Part shown: positions 17,398 to 28,130 of the stretch, piece after piece | Position numbering within the stretch: position 1 is the first letter of the stretch | How the letters are laid out: every line of letters begins with the position of its first letter | From: Methylobacterium sp. Leaf108 | Lineage (GTDB): Bacteria > Pseudomonadota > Alphaproteobacteria > Rhizobiales > Beijerinckiaceae | Length of the DNA stretch: 64,000 nucleotides | Reading direction: 5' to 3' | Assembly: GCF_001423265.1 (NCBI RefSeq) | Contig: NZ_LMND01000008.1 | Span: 9,080-73,079 of the forward strand | Translations under genes and position numbers: made by a program | The notes under the pieces: model-generated | Told to the model about the DNA's origin: nothing | What the model saw: the letters and a program-made list of their open reading frames with translations, nothing else | Database searches by the model: none

Positions 17398-18206
17398 TCC
17401 GCATCGGCGCCACCGTCCTGGCGGCGGGCCTCGCGCTCGCCGGCCCGCTCCATGCGCAGGACGCAACGGCACCGGCGGAAGCCGGGGCGCCCGCCTTCGT
17501 TCCGAGCCTGCCCCAGACCCTGGCCGGCGTGCCGGGAACCTGGGACCTGTCGCGCGACGCCAGCACCCGCCGCTGCGTGCTCACGCTGTCGGCCGCCAGC
17601 GGCGAGGCCGGGCGCCGGCTCACCTTCCCGGCCGGCTGCCGGCGGGCGCTGCCGGTGCTCAACCGGGTGGCCGGCTGGCTGTTCACCGAGGATGCGATCC
17701 GGCTGGTGGACAAGGACGTGCGCCCGGTCCTCGCCTTCAAGCGCCGGTCGGACGCGCGCAGCTACGGCGCCGGCCTGGAGGACGGCGAGGCCTACAGCCT
17801 GGTGCCCCTGCAGATCGCGGCCACCGGTGCGGCGGAGGCCGCCGCGATGCCGGCGGCCGCGCCGCAGAACGGCCCGCGCGATCCCCTGGCGCGGCCTGCC
17901 GGAGCCGGCGGGCCGGATCCGGCGCCGGGCCTCTACGCCCTAGACCGGTTCAAGGAACAGGATGTCTGCCGCGTCGAACTGCTGGCGGGAGAGGCGGCCA
18001 AGCCCGCCCCGGTGCGGCTCGTCGAAGGTTGCCGCGACACCGGGATCGCGGTGTTCGATCCGGTGCTGTGGCAGGCGGGGCAAGGCCGCATGACCCTGCG
18101 GGCCAAGCGCGGCCACACGGTCGAGCTCGTCCCGGTCGGCGAGGGCCGCTGGCGGCGCGACCCGGACGTCGGCACCACCTTCGTGCTGCGCCGGGTCGAG
18201 CCCTAA
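17394..18206 (+). CDS. Secreted protein with two AprI/Inh-like inhibitor domains
   Basis: The 270-residue product begins with a signal peptide (MIRIGATVLAAGLALAGP, then LHAQ). Two similar modules follow. The first (about residues 45-135) has GTWDLSRD, TRRCVLTLS, GCRRALPVL, WLFTEDAIRLVD and YSLVP. The second (about 175-270) has GLYALDR, DVCRVELL, GCRDTGI, MTLRAKRGHTVEL and FVLRRV. Each carries the Cys pair and the beta-barrel pattern of AprI/Inh metalloprotease inhibitors (Omp10/Inh family). The linker is Ala/Pro-rich. The gene is coupled (ATGA overlap) to the upstream dehydrogenase. No serralysin-type protease is visible in the window. Family assignment is fairly sure; inhibitor function is inferred. 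Confidence 0.75.
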   Translation: MIRIGATVLAAGLALAGPLHAQDATAPAEAGAPAFVPSLPQTLAGVPGTWDLSRDASTRRCVLTLSAASGEAGRRLTFPAGCRRALPVLNRVAGWLFTEDAIRLVDKDVRPVLAFKRRSDARSYGAGLEDGEAYSLVPLQIAATGAAEAAAMPAAAPQNGPRDPLARPAGAGGPDPAPGLYALDRFKEQDVCRVELLAGEAAKPAPVRLVEGCRDTGIAVFDPVLWQAGQGRMTLRAKRGHTVELVPVGEGRWRRDPDVGTTFVLRRVEP

Positions 18207-18220
18207 GCCGATCCCGAGCC

Positions 18221-19000
18221 TCAGATCATCGCGGCCGGATCGGCATCCGTCCGGTCACGATCGCTTCGGCGGGGACGGCGGTCGAGGAGCGAGCGCCCGA
18301 TCGCACGCAGGGGCGCGGTGAGGCGGCGGGCATCCTCGGCCCGTTCCATCAGCCGCTCGCCGCCGCGGATCTCCTTGTCGAGGCGCGCCATGGTGCGGGC
18401 GAGCGCCGGGTCCTCGTCGTCGAACCAGATCTCGACGGTGCGGGCGAAAGCGATGACCACGCCCTGGAGCTTGAGGCGACCGAGCGGCCCCTCGGTGTTG
18501 ATGCCGGCCGCCGCCAGCATGTAGCGGTGGGAATTAAGGGCGACGCCGTTGAGGGCCAGCATCGAGAGCGGGTCGCCGCGTAGAGCATAGGCGATCCGGC
18601 GCAGGGCCGGCTTGTAGGGGGTCATCGCGTCGAGGCGGCGCATCAGCACGTCGAACAGGCGCTCGCGGGTCGGCTCCTCGGCCAGGTCCGAGGTGTCCGC
18701 GTCGAGGACCGCGTGGTCGATCATCCGCGAGAGGCCACCGAGTACGGCCCCCTTGGAGGGGAACAGGTCGCGCAACTCGGCGAGGGTCATCCCGGCTTCC
18801 CGGGCGATGTCGCCGACCTCGATGTCGTTCCAGGGCTGCTCGGCGGCGAGCCGCATCAACGCCTCGACGGCCTCCTCGCGCTTGGGAGACTTCGGTTTTC
18901 TGGCGTCGCGCCTGGACGCCTCCGGTTTCGCGGCGGTCGCGGGACCGGCAGACGTGAGGTCCGTGCCGTTCTGGCGGGGCGAGGCGTCGTTGTCGTCCAT
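18221..19000 (-). CDS. TetR-family transcriptional regulator
   Basis: The product of about 259 residues has a disordered charged N-terminus. A TetR DNA-binding domain follows (EEAVEALMRLAAEQPWNDIE, then VGDIAREAGMTLAELRDLFP and SKGAVLGGLSR) and a helical C-terminal ligand/dimer domain. The DNA-binding helix is well conserved (EAGMTLAELRDLFPSK). A TTG start at 19021 is possible, but the ATG at 19000 has a GAAGAGGA site about 12 bases upstream. It stands alone, convergent with the inhibitor gene. The target genes are unknown. It resembles the COQ9/TetR-like regulators of alphaproteobacteria only loosely. Confidence 0.78.
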   Translation of the reverse strand: MDDNDASPRQNGTDLTSAGPATAAKPEASRRDARKPKSPKREEAVEALMRLAAEQPWNDIEVGDIAREAGMTLAELRDLFPSKGAVLGGLSRMIDHAVLDADTSDLAEEPTRERLFDVLMRRLDAMTPYKPALRRIAYALRGDPLSMLALNGVALNSHRYMLAAAGINTEGPLGRLKLQGVVIAFARTVEIWFDDEDPALARTMARLDKEIRGGERLMERAEDARRLTAPLRAIGRSLLDRRPRRSDRDRTDADPAAMI

Positions 19001-19133
19001 GGCTGTCCGGTCCTCTTCCAACGCCCCTCATCTAAGGCGCGGGATCGGGTTGGGTTAGAGGGCTGCGACGCCGCTTTGGCCCGCGATCGAACGCGGACGG
19101 GCGGTCAGCGCCGCGAATCCGGCGGAGCGGTCG

Positions 19134-19937
19134 TCAGCCCGACAGTTCGCCGGCCCGGCGCGCGGCCGCGGCCACCGCCTCGCGCATCAGGGCGGTGAGG
19201 CCGTCCTCGCGCATCAGGACCGCCAGGGCCTCGGCGGTGGTGCCGCCGGGCGAGGTCACGTCGCGACGCAGCTGCGAGGCCTCGCGCGGATCGGCATCGA
19301 GGAGGGCGCCCGCCCCCGCCACGGTGGCGCGCGCCAGGCGCCGGGCCATGTCCTGCGGCAGGCCCGCGGCGCATCCGGCCTCCGCCAAAGCCTCGACGAG
19401 GTGGAACACATAGGCCGGGCCCGAACCCGAGACGGCGGTGAGCGCATCGATCAGCGCCTCCGCCTCAAGCCATTCGACGAGGCCGACGCAGGCGAGGAGC
19501 GCATCGGCCTGGGCCCGCTGCAGGGCGGTGACCCCGGAACCGGCGACCGCGCCGGTGGCTCCGCGCCCGACGCTGGCGGGCAGGTTCGGCATCGCCCGAA
19601 CCACCGCATCGGTGGGCAGCCGCGCCATGAGGTCGGCGATGGTCTTACCCGCCAAGATCGAGAGGACCAGCGTCCGCGGCCCCACCAGCGGCGCCAGCCC
19701 GGGAGCCGCCTCGGCCAGCCCCTGCGGCTTGACGGCCAGCACCAGGACATCGGCCGGCGCCGAAGAGGCGGGATTGAGGGCGAGACCGTGCTCGGCGCAC
19801 AGGGCGGTCGCCTCGGGCGAAGGCGAGGGATCGATCACCACGGTGCGGGCCGGATCGAGGCCGGCGCGCAGCCAGCCCGCCAGCATCGCGCCACCCATCT
19901 TGCCGGCGCCGACGAGGGTGAGGGAGGCGGGCAGCAT
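19134..19937 (-). CDS. proC: Pyrroline-5-carboxylate reductase
   Basis: The 267-residue enzyme catalyses the last step of proline synthesis, reducing 1-pyrroline-5-carboxylate with NAD(P)H. The Rossmann motif is LVGAGKMGGAMLAGWL (about residues 8-23). Further motifs are VLAVKPQGL, VRAMPNLPASVGRGATG and VSGSGPAYVFHLVEAL, and the C-terminal DVTSPGGTTAEALAVL signature is complete. The length is typical (about 270). It lies eight bases downstream of the YbjN-domain gene on the same strand, so the two form an operon. Confidence 0.96.
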   Translation of the reverse strand: MLPASLTLVGAGKMGGAMLAGWLRAGLDPARTVVIDPSPSPEATALCAEHGLALNPASSAPADVLVLAVKPQGLAEAAPGLAPLVGPRTLVLSILAGKTIADLMARLPTDAVVRAMPNLPASVGRGATGAVAGSGVTALQRAQADALLACVGLVEWLEAEALIDALTAVSGSGPAYVFHLVEALAEAGCAAGLPQDMARRLARATVAGAGALLDADPREASQLRRDVTSPGGTTAEALAVLMREDGLTALMREAVAAAARRAGELSG

Positions 19938-19945
19938 CGCGACGG

Positions 19946-20449
19946 TCAGGCCTCACCCTCGGTCTCGAACAGGACGGCGTCGAGGGCCTCGCGCGCCGGC
20001 TTGCCGGCCCAGATCACGAACTGGAAGGCCTGGTAGTGGCGCTCGCAGGCGTCCACGGCCGACTTGAGCATCATCGCGCATTGGGCCTGGGTCGGCACGG
20101 CGCCCCCCGTCAGCAGCAGGGAGTGGCGGAACATCACGACGCTGTCGGTGGACCACAGGTCGAAATGCCCGATCCAGAGCTGCTCGTTGATGAGGGAGAC
20201 GAGGTTGAGCACCTCGGTCCGCCGACGCTCGGGGACCTTGATGTCGAAGGCGGAGGCCACGTGCAGGGCCTCGACGTCCTCGATCCAGGTGAAGGCGACG
20301 TGGTAATCGGCCCAGCGCCCGGAGACGGCCACCGACATCTCGTCGGTCTCGGCACGGTCGAAGATCCAGTCGCGCAGGGAGGCGAGCCGCTCGACGGTGT
20401 CGAGGGGGTGCTCGTTACGGTCGTGAGCTTCGATATGCAGGAGGGTCAT
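19946..20449 (-). CDS. YbjN-domain protein
   Basis: The product of about 167 residues matches the YbjN/SecB-like chaperone fold: HPLDTVERLASLRDWIFDRA, then alternating strands (EMSVAVSGRWADYHVAFTWI), the strand-helix pair ALHVASAFDIKVPE and RTEVLNLVSLINEQLWIGHF, and a C-terminal helix (MMLKSAVDACERHYQAFQFV). It is a cytosolic protein commonly encoded next to proC in alphaproteobacteria, as here (eight-base gap). The function is not established. The ATG at 20449 with a gagg site replaces an upstream in-frame start at 20548 because homology begins at MTLLHIEAHD. Confidence 0.8.
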   Translation of the reverse strand: MTLLHIEAHDRNEHPLDTVERLASLRDWIFDRAETDEMSVAVSGRWADYHVAFTWIEDVEALHVASAFDIKVPERRRTEVLNLVSLINEQLWIGHFDLWSTDSVVMFRHSLLLTGGAVPTQAQCAMMLKSAVDACERHYQAFQFVIWAGKPAREALDAVLFETEGEA

Positions 20450-20750
20450 GGCGGTCCAGTTTGGCGATCCGGCGGGATCGTCGAGACGTGTTGAGACCAG
20501 CGGCGACGGCATCGCCGTCCTGCACCGCAGCCTGACACTGCAGCGCAAGATTTAAGGCGACAAAACCAAAGCTTAGACGGTCACGGCGGTGGCGGTCGGG
20601 GTCGGCGAATCAGTGCGTTCCCGACTATAGACCGGGCCGGACTCCCGTTTCAAAGCGGTCGGCGCGGCGCATGAACAGGAAAGCGACGGTCCACCGTTCC
20701 TTCCTGTGCACAAGCGCCTGCGCCACTCCACCCCGCGACGGGGCCTTGCG

Positions 20751-21032
20751 TCACAGTGACTCGGTGGCTCCGGGCGCCGTGCGGACCGGCGCCGACACGC
20801 CTTCCAGGGCGGCGACTCGGGCGGCCAGGGCGTCGTTCTGGCTGCGCAGGGCGGCCACGAGGTCGCGCAGGACGTCGACCTCTTCGCGCGAGGCGATGTC
20901 CATGTCGCGGATCAGGCGCTCGACCTGGGCCTTGAACACCGTCTCGGCCTCCCGGCGCACGCCCTGCGCGGCCCCGGCGGCATCGGTGGCGAGACGGGCG
21001 AACTCGTCGAAGAGGCGGTTTGAGGGCGGCAT
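20751..21032 (-). CDS. ubiK: UbiK-family ubiquinone biosynthesis accessory factor
   Basis: The 93-residue product has the BMFP/UbiK pattern. An N-terminal amphipathic segment (RLFDEFARLATDAAGAAQG) is followed by EAETVFKAQVERLIRDMDI, SREEVDVLRDLVAALRSQND and a short coiled-coil end. UbiK proteins bind lipids and assist the aerobic ubiquinone complex. A longer open frame extends to 21185, but the ATG at 21032 sits after an aggag site and starts the family-like sequence. It is monocistronic, divergent from the response regulator gene. Confidence 0.8.
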   Translation of the reverse strand: MPPSNRLFDEFARLATDAAGAAQGVRREAETVFKAQVERLIRDMDIASREEVDVLRDLVAALRSQNDALAARVAALEGVSAPVRTAPGATESL

Positions 21033-21280
21033 CGTCGTCTCCTGTCGGGTCGAGGAACCGCACCGGGCCAGGAAGGCGGCATCGGAATCGGCGTCAGGCC
21101 CGACATAAGAATCGCGGGCACGCAGGGCAATGCGCGCCGGGCATTCCGCCGGGATCGTCCAGGCGGGGCCAGGCGAGACACACACGCTTACAATTTCGCC
21201 GGGTCCTTGGCCTTCGACAGCCGGGCGGCTCGCGGCATAACCTCGAGGTTCCGATCGTCAGGATCCGCCCCGGCCACCCC

Positions 21281-22000
21281 ATGAACGCCACCGCCACCCC
21301 CCACATCCTCGTGGTCGAGGACGACCGCGAGATCAGCGCCCTCGTCGCCCGCTACCTGCGCGCCAACGACTGCCGGGTGACCCTGGCCGGCGACGGGCGC
21401 GAGATGGACCGGCGCCTGGCGGATTCGCGGGTCGACCTCGTGGTCCTCGACCTGATGCTGCCGGGGGAGGACGGCCTGTGCCTGTGCCGGCGCATCCGCC
21501 GGGAATCGGCGGTGCCGATCCTGATGCTGACCGCCAAGGCCGAGGAGATCGACCGCATCATTGGTCTCGAGATCGGCGCGGACGACTATCTCGGCAAGCC
21601 GTTCAACCCGCGCGAACTCCTGGCGCGGATCCGCGCCATCCTGCGCCGCGGATCGGCCGGCGAGACCACCGAGGAGGGCGTGCGGCGCCTGAGCTTCCTC
21701 GGCTGGACCCTCGACGTCTCCCTGCGCCAGCTCCTGAGCCCGGAGCAGGCGCGGGTGGCGATCACGGGGGCTGAGTTCGACCTGCTCCACGCCCTGTGCA
21801 TGCGCCCGGGCCGCGTCCTGTCCCGCGACCAGCTCCTCGACCTGACACAGGGGCGCGCCGCCGGCCCCTACGAGCGCAGCATCGACGTCCTGATCAGCCG
21901 GATCCGGCAGAAGATCGAGGGTGATCCGCGCAACCCCGAGATCATCCGCACGATCCGCTCGGGCGGCTACCTGTTCACACCGGAGGTCGAGCGCACCTGA
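21281..22000 (+). CDS. OmpR-family response regulator
   Basis: The 239-residue protein has a receiver domain with the acidic pair in VVEDDRE, phospho-acceptor Asp in VVLDLMLPGEDG (about residue 56), the switch Thr in ILMLTAKAEE and Lys in DYLGKPFNPRELLAR. A winged-helix DNA-binding domain follows (ITGAEFDLLHALCMRPGRVL to IRTIRSGGYLF). No histidine kinase gene is adjacent, so it is an orphan here or its partner lies elsewhere. The ATG at 21281 is chosen because the frame upstream lacks receiver homology. It resembles OmpR/RstA-type regulators, but its target is unknown. Confidence 0.9.
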   Translation: MNATATPHILVVEDDREISALVARYLRANDCRVTLAGDGREMDRRLADSRVDLVVLDLMLPGEDGLCLCRRIRRESAVPILMLTAKAEEIDRIIGLEIGADDYLGKPFNPRELLARIRAILRRGSAGETTEEGVRRLSFLGWTLDVSLRQLLSPEQARVAITGAEFDLLHALCMRPGRVLSRDQLLDLTQGRAAGPYERSIDVLISRIRQKIEGDPRNPEIIRTIRSGGYLFTPEVERT

Positions 22001-22042
22001 GCCCGAGGTCGGATTCGGACATCTCCCGGCTCACACCTTGTC

Positions 22043-22138
22043 CGGTCGATCACTTCGTGATGCGGACATGGGCTTGGCTCTGGCGCCGCAGGGGCTCGGT
22101 GATCCGGGTCCCGCTTCATCCAGATGGAAACCGTATCA
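22043..22138 (+). repeat. 96-bp intergenic repeat, copy 1
   Basis: This copy shares the first half (gatcacttcgtgatgcgga) and the second half (ctcggtgat, then aaaccgtatca) with copies at 38428, 44961, 55648 and, inverted, 41704. It contains a small hairpin (ATCAC-TTC-GTGAT) and a larger, here imperfect, inverted repeat near the right end. Its last three bases are the stop codon of the minus-strand gene that ends at 22136. Confidence 0.85.
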
Positions 22139-23137
22139 ATCCGCAAATCCACCGTCGGGGTTCAGCCCCTCCACCGCGGGCTTGGGCCGGCGCGGACGCG
22201 GGGTGGCGCTGGCGCTCGGGGCCGCGGCGGTGGCCGGGCTGACGCCCAGGCGGGTCGCCAGGGCGATGGCCCGGCCTTCCGAGATCCGGACGTGGCAGAA
22301 GCCGTGGCTGCCCTCGCGGGCGTAGTTGCGGCAGATCTGCTCGCGGTCGGAGGAGAACGCCGCCTGCTCGGTGACGATGGGCCGGACGTCCTGGCCGCGC
22401 GCGCGCTGCGTCATCACCTTGTAGTTGTCGCGCACCGCCTTGTCGGCGACGCCGCGGGCGGTGTCGAATTCGCCCGAGCGCGGGATCAGACTCGCGGCTC
22501 CCGGCCCCCACAGGCCCCCAGGCGTGGTCGCGCAATCGGCCGCCGCGAAGGTGCAGACCGGGCCGCCCGACAGCGGCGTCACCAGGACCGCGCCATCCAG
22601 CACCTCGAAGCGCAGGGGGCATTCGCCGCCCGCGACCTCGAACCGGGCGATGCCGTCGGTCCTGGCCTCGGGGGTGAGGGTGACCGGAGCGCCGTCGTTC
22701 AGGGGCACCTTGCAGGTCTCGGCCGCCTGAGAGACCTTCGTGCCCGGAAGGGTCGCGCGCACCACGATGGCGGAGCCCGAGCGTTCGAGCTTGAGGCTGC
22801 CGCCCGAGCCGTTGCGCATCAGCTCCTGGCCGAAGACGTTGTCCTCCGCCGGGACCTTGAGCATGACCGGCTTCAGGGGAGCGGGCGCGGGCCGGGGCGC
22901 ATCGGTGCCGGGTTCCCCCGGCGCGCCCGCCGGTGAGGGGTCGCCGGCCGGGGCCTGGGCCGGCGGCGCGGTCGGCACCCCGCGCGGCGGCACCGGCGGC
23001 TTGGCGGCCTTGCCGATCCCGAACAGCTCCTCGAAGAACGATTGCGCCGCCGCCGTCCGCGGCAGGGCGGCCAGGCCCGCGGGGACGAGGCTCGCCGGCA
23101 TCAGGGCCGCCAGGAGGAGAACGCGGGTGGAACGCAT
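22136..23137 (-). CDS. Secreted protein with Pro-rich linker and Cys-rich C-terminal domain
   Basis: The product of about 333 residues has a signal peptide (RVLLLAALMPASLVPAGLAA) and a Pro/Ala-rich stretch (about residues 50-90). A beta-rich middle domain follows (LKLERSGSAIVVRATLPGTK, EVAGGECPLRFEVLDG). The C-terminal helical domain ends with ICRNYAREGSHGFCHVRISE, a C-x3-Y-x-R-E-G...FC...R...E pattern resembling LprI/DUF1311-like lysozyme inhibitor domains. The family assignment is tentative. Homology-free sequence upstream of 23137 was excluded, and the ATG at 23137 starts the signal peptide. The stop codon lies in the repeat at 22043-22138, so the C-terminal residues may have changed when the repeat inserted. 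Confidence 0.65.
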   Translation of the reverse strand: MRSTRVLLLAALMPASLVPAGLAALPRTAAAQSFFEELFGIGKAAKPPVPPRGVPTAPPAQAPAGDPSPAGAPGEPGTDAPRPAPAPLKPVMLKVPAEDNVFGQELMRNGSGGSLKLERSGSAIVVRATLPGTKVSQAAETCKVPLNDGAPVTLTPEARTDGIARFEVAGGECPLRFEVLDGAVLVTPLSGGPVCTFAAADCATTPGGLWGPGAASLIPRSGEFDTARGVADKAVRDNYKVMTQRARGQDVRPIVTEQAAFSSDREQICRNYAREGSHGFCHVRISEGRAIALATRLGVSPATAAAPSASATPRPRRPKPAVEGLNPDGGFAD

Positions 23138-23501
23138 CGAAACTTTCCGGCAGCCGGCCGTCGAGACTTGAAATGTCGGCGACAGACTAACACGTCGTCG
23201 GCTGGCCGAACGTGGCGTTCCCGCAACAGGTCGATCCGTCGGACGAAGACGTGGTTCGTCTTCGACTTCTACAGGATCGCCGGGGAGGCGACGCCGGAAC
23301 ATCGGCGGGCCGTCGTCTTGCGGCTCCGCATCCACCTTCTTATATCCGGCGGGGCGCGGGATTAAGACCCGGATCGGGCCGTTTCGGCCCTGCGATCCGG
23401 GCCCGACTCCGGTCTTACGACATTCAGTTTGCACCGCCATGGGCCGAGCTGCTCCGGGGCTCGGCGGTCTGCTTGCAGAGCATCACGAGAGGGATCCCAC
23501 C
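23138..23501. promoter_or_regulatory. Promoter-containing gap between divergent secreted-protein gene and dnaK
   Basis: No gene is visible. The sequence around 23317-23346 has a CTTG and an AT-rich cttcttatatcc that may be part of a promoter. It does not match the heat-shock sigma-32 consensus well enough to call. No inverted repeat of the CIRCE type was seen. A purine-rich agagggat just before the dnaK ATG serves as the ribosome-binding site. Confidence 0.4.
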
Positions 23502-25418
<1,917 letters not shown>

Positions 25419-25548
25419 GCCCACGTCCTGGCGCGGGACCGGCCGTCTGGCCGGCCCCGTTCTTCTCGATCATATCGTTGAGCGATGACGGCTTTGATCC
25501 CTGGGCTCCACGGCCCGGGGATCGGCCTGTGCGGACCTGAGGGCAGGC

Positions 25549-26718
25549 ATGTCGAAGCGGGACTATTACGAGATTCTGGGCGTCTCCAAGACCGCGTCCG
25601 ACGGCGAACTGAAGGTGGCCTTCCGCAAGCTCGCCATGGTCCACCACCCGGACCGCAACCCGGGCGACAAGGAGGCCGAGCTCAAGTTCAAGGAGCTCAA
25701 CGAGGCCTACCAGTGCCTCTCCGACGGGCAGAAGCGCGCCGCCTACGACCGCTTCGGCCACGCCGCCTTCAGCCAGGGCGGCGCGCCGGGCGGCCCCGGA
25801 TTCGGCAACGAGTTCGGCGACTTCATGTCGGACATCTTCGACAATTTCTTCGGCGACGGCCGGGCCGGGCCGGGTGCCGCGGCCGGGGGCGGGCGTGGCC
25901 GCGCCCAGCCGGGCCGCGAGCGCGGGGCCGACCTGCGCTACAACCTCGAGATCTCCCTGGAGGAGGCCTACGCGGGCAAGGCGGAGACGATCACGATCCC
26001 CACCGCCATCACCTGCGAGCCCTGCGGCGGCACCGGCGCCAAGCCGGGCTCGAAGCCGCGCCCCTGCACCACCTGCGGCGGCTACGGCCGGGTGCGGGCG
26101 GCACAGGGGTTCTTCGCGATCGAGCGGACCTGCCCGAACTGCCACGGACGCGGCGAGATCGTCGACGACCCCTGCGCCTCCTGTTCCGGCGCCGGTCGCG
26201 TCACCCGCGAGCGCACCCTCTCGATCAACGTGCCCGCGGGCGTCGACGACGGCCTGCGCATCCGGCTGGCCGGAGAGGGCGAGACCGGCCAGCGCGGCGG
26301 TCCGGCCGGCGACCTCTACGTGTTCCTCTCGATCAAGCCGCACACTTTCTTCCAGCGCGACGGCGCCGACCTGTTCTGCCGCGTACCGATCTCCATGGTG
26401 ACGGCGGCCCTGTCGGGCGACATCACCGTGCCGGTGATCGACGGCACCCAGACCCAGGTCCGCATCCCGGCCGGGACCCAGACCGCCAAGCAGTTCCGCA
26501 TCAAGGGCAAGGGCATGCCGGTGCTGCGCTCGCGCGACGTCGGCGATCTCTACATCCAGGTCTTCGTCGAAACGCCCCAGAGCCTGACCAAGCGACAGCG
26601 CGAACTCCTTCAAGAATTCGACCAGTCGGCCTCCGATGCCACTCACCCGGAAAGCGCGGGATTCTTCTCCAAGATGCGCGATTTCCTGGGCGGTCTCGGC
26701 GGCACCGCACGCACGTGA
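25549..26718 (+). CDS. dnaJ: Chaperone DnaJ (Hsp40)
   Basis: The 389-residue co-chaperone activates DnaK's ATPase and delivers substrates. The J domain ([19 protein letters not shown], with HPD in [10 protein letters not shown]) is followed by a Gly/Phe-rich linker ([16 protein letters not shown]). Four zinc-binding repeats then appear: [24 protein letters not shown] and CASCSGAG. The C-terminal substrate domains are complete ([20 protein letters not shown]). The ATG at 25549 follows a gagggcagg site. A GC-rich hairpin lies in the gap after dnaK, but the two genes are probably co-transcribed, at least in part. Confidence 0.98.
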   Translation: MSKRDYYEILGVSKTASDGELKVAFRKLAMVHHPDRNPGDKEAELKFKELNEAYQCLSDGQKRAAYDRFGHAAFSQGGAPGGPGFGNEFGDFMSDIFDNFFGDGRAGPGAAAGGGRGRAQPGRERGADLRYNLEISLEEAYAGKAETITIPTAITCEPCGGTGAKPGSKPRPCTTCGGYGRVRAAQGFFAIERTCPNCHGRGEIVDDPCASCSGAGRVTRERTLSINVPAGVDDGLRIRLAGEGETGQRGGPAGDLYVFLSIKPHTFFQRDGADLFCRVPISMVTAALSGDITVPVIDGTQTQVRIPAGTQTAKQFRIKGKGMPVLRSRDVGDLYIQVFVETPQSLTKRQRELLQEFDQSASDATHPESAGFFSKMRDFLGGLGGTART

Positions 26719-26884
26719 CGAGGGGCCGGATCAAATCGCCGCCTGCCACGGTTATGGCAGCGGCACCGATGCCATCGGGATGGCGCGCCGGCCCGGGCCT
26801 TGCCCGGCCGACGGCAGCTTGACTGTAGCGTGTCTTTCGTCGTCTAGCCTTTCTTTGTCGTTCGTCATGTGAGGACGTTGGGTC

Positions 26885-27535
26885 TTGCCGTCGCTTCGCC
26901 CTTCCGGTGCCAAATCCTCGACCGACAAGCGCTTCGCCGCGGCGCAAGCCGGCCGCGAGAAGCGCGATCCGCTGGAGGACGAGGCCCGGTTCCTCCGATC
27001 CTGGTTCGAGCGGCCCCTCGTCACCGGATCGGTGACGCCCTCGGGCAAGATGCTCGCCCGCACCATGGCGTCCTACGTCGATCCGCGCCTCGACGGCCCG
27101 GTGATCGAACTCGGTCCCGGCACCGGTCCGGTCACCGACGCCCTGGTCCGCCGCGGCGTCGCCCAGGAACGGCTCATCCTGATCGAGTACAACCCCGACT
27201 TCTGCGCGTTGCTGCGGCGGCGGTTTCCCCGCGCCACCATCGTCCAGGGCGACGCCTATGCGATCGCCGAGACGGCGGGGCCGCTCCTGGCCGGCAAGGC
27301 CGCCGCCACCGTGTCCAGCCTGCCGCTGTTCACCAAGCCCCTGGAGCAGCGCCTCGGCCTCCTCAACGCGGCGCACGATCTGATGCGGCCCGACGCGCCC
27401 TTCGTCCAGTTCACCTACGCCCTCGTGCCGCCGATCCCCAAGCGTTGCGACGCCGGCAGCTACATGGCGAGCCGGTCCAACAAGGTCTGGCTGAACCTGC
27501 CCCCCGCCCGCGTCTGGGTCTATCGCCGCCCGTGA
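26885..27535 (+). CDS. pmtA: Phospholipid N-methyltransferase (PmtA-type)
   Basis: The product of about 216 residues matches the rhizobial-type PmtA family, which methylates phosphatidylethanolamine towards phosphatidylcholine. A charged N-terminus is followed by FLRSWFERPLVTGSVTPSGK, the SAM-binding motif VIELGPGTGPVTDALV, the acidic residue in LILIEYNPDF, VQGDAY, and SSLPLFTKPLEQRLGLL. The C-terminal VWLNLPPARVWVYRR is typical. The start shown is a TTG; a downstream start is possible because homology begins around residue 30. The gene lies after dnaK-dnaJ but has its own gap of about 165 bases. Enzyme family is confident; the number of methyl groups added is not known. Confidence 0.85.
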   Translation: MPSLRPSGAKSSTDKRFAAAQAGREKRDPLEDEARFLRSWFERPLVTGSVTPSGKMLARTMASYVDPRLDGPVIELGPGTGPVTDALVRRGVAQERLILIEYNPDFCALLRRRFPRATIVQGDAYAIAETAGPLLAGKAAATVSSLPLFTKPLEQRLGLLNAAHDLMRPDAPFVQFTYALVPPIPKRCDAGSYMASRSNKVWLNLPPARVWVYRRP

Positions 27536-27720
27536 GGGACGAAGGTTCGGACCGTCGCGGACCGAGAAACGCCCCGGACGACGCCCCGGCCTGCGTACCA
27601 TCCACGCCCGTTGCCGAACGGATCCTGAAGCCGGGCATCAGCATCGGTTCAGTCGCCGCTCCCTAGGGTCCGTCGCACACACCGGGATCGTCCCGGTGAA
27701 CCGACCCGATGGAGACCGGC

Positions 27721-28074
27721 ATGGCCTTTCGTGACCTGACGACCCGATCGCAAACATGGATGCTGGCCGCCGCGATCGCGCTCGGTGTGTCCGGCGCAGC
27801 GTCCGTCGGCGCCGAGGCTGCGCCGTTGGCGCCGGCATCGGCCCTGGTTCAGGATGCGCAGCCCGACGTGGTCCCGGTTCAGTATGGTTGGGGCGGCGGA
27901 CATCGCCATCACCACCACCATCGCGGCTACGGCTGGGGCGGCGGTCATCGCGGTGACGGCTGGGGCGGCCATCGCGGACGCGGCTGGGGTGGGCACCACG
28001 GCGGCTGGCGCGGCCACCATCACCACCGCGGCCACGACGGCTATGGCTACGGCCGCCGCCGCGACTACTATTGA
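27721..28074 (+). CDS. Secreted His/Gly-rich protein
   Basis: The product of about 117 residues has a signal peptide (TWMLAAAIALGVSGAASVGA, then EA). A short linker is followed by a low-complexity tail dominated by His, Gly, Trp, Tyr and Arg (GWGGGHRHHHHHRGYGWGGG and similar repeats, ending GYGRRRDYY). Such tails bind metals such as nickel or copper, or interact with the cell surface; here that is inference from composition. The ATG at 27721 is preferred over 27709 because it starts directly before the signal region. A strong terminator-like hairpin (28131-28170) follows 57 bases after the stop. Confidence 0.75.
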   Translation: MAFRDLTTRSQTWMLAAAIALGVSGAASVGAEAAPLAPASALVQDAQPDVVPVQYGWGGGHRHHHHHRGYGWGGGHRGDGWGGHRGRGWGGHHGGWRGHHHHRGHDGYGYGRRRDYY

Positions 28075-28130
28075 GCGCCAGACTGTCTGAGCGGCTCTCG
28101 CGGACGGAGGGCCAGAGTAGCCTTTAGAGA

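Noticed and set aside
23317..23346. Possible sigma-32 heat-shock promoter before dnaK (CTTG ... TATAT)
   Set aside because: Only the CTTG matches; the -10 part does not resemble CCCAT-type sequences, so the call would be guesswork.
25434..25465. Hairpin between dnaK and dnaJ as a terminator
   Set aside because: The stem CCGGCC/GGCCGG is short and followed by mixed pyrimidines, not a T-run; dnaJ is normally co-transcribed with dnaK.
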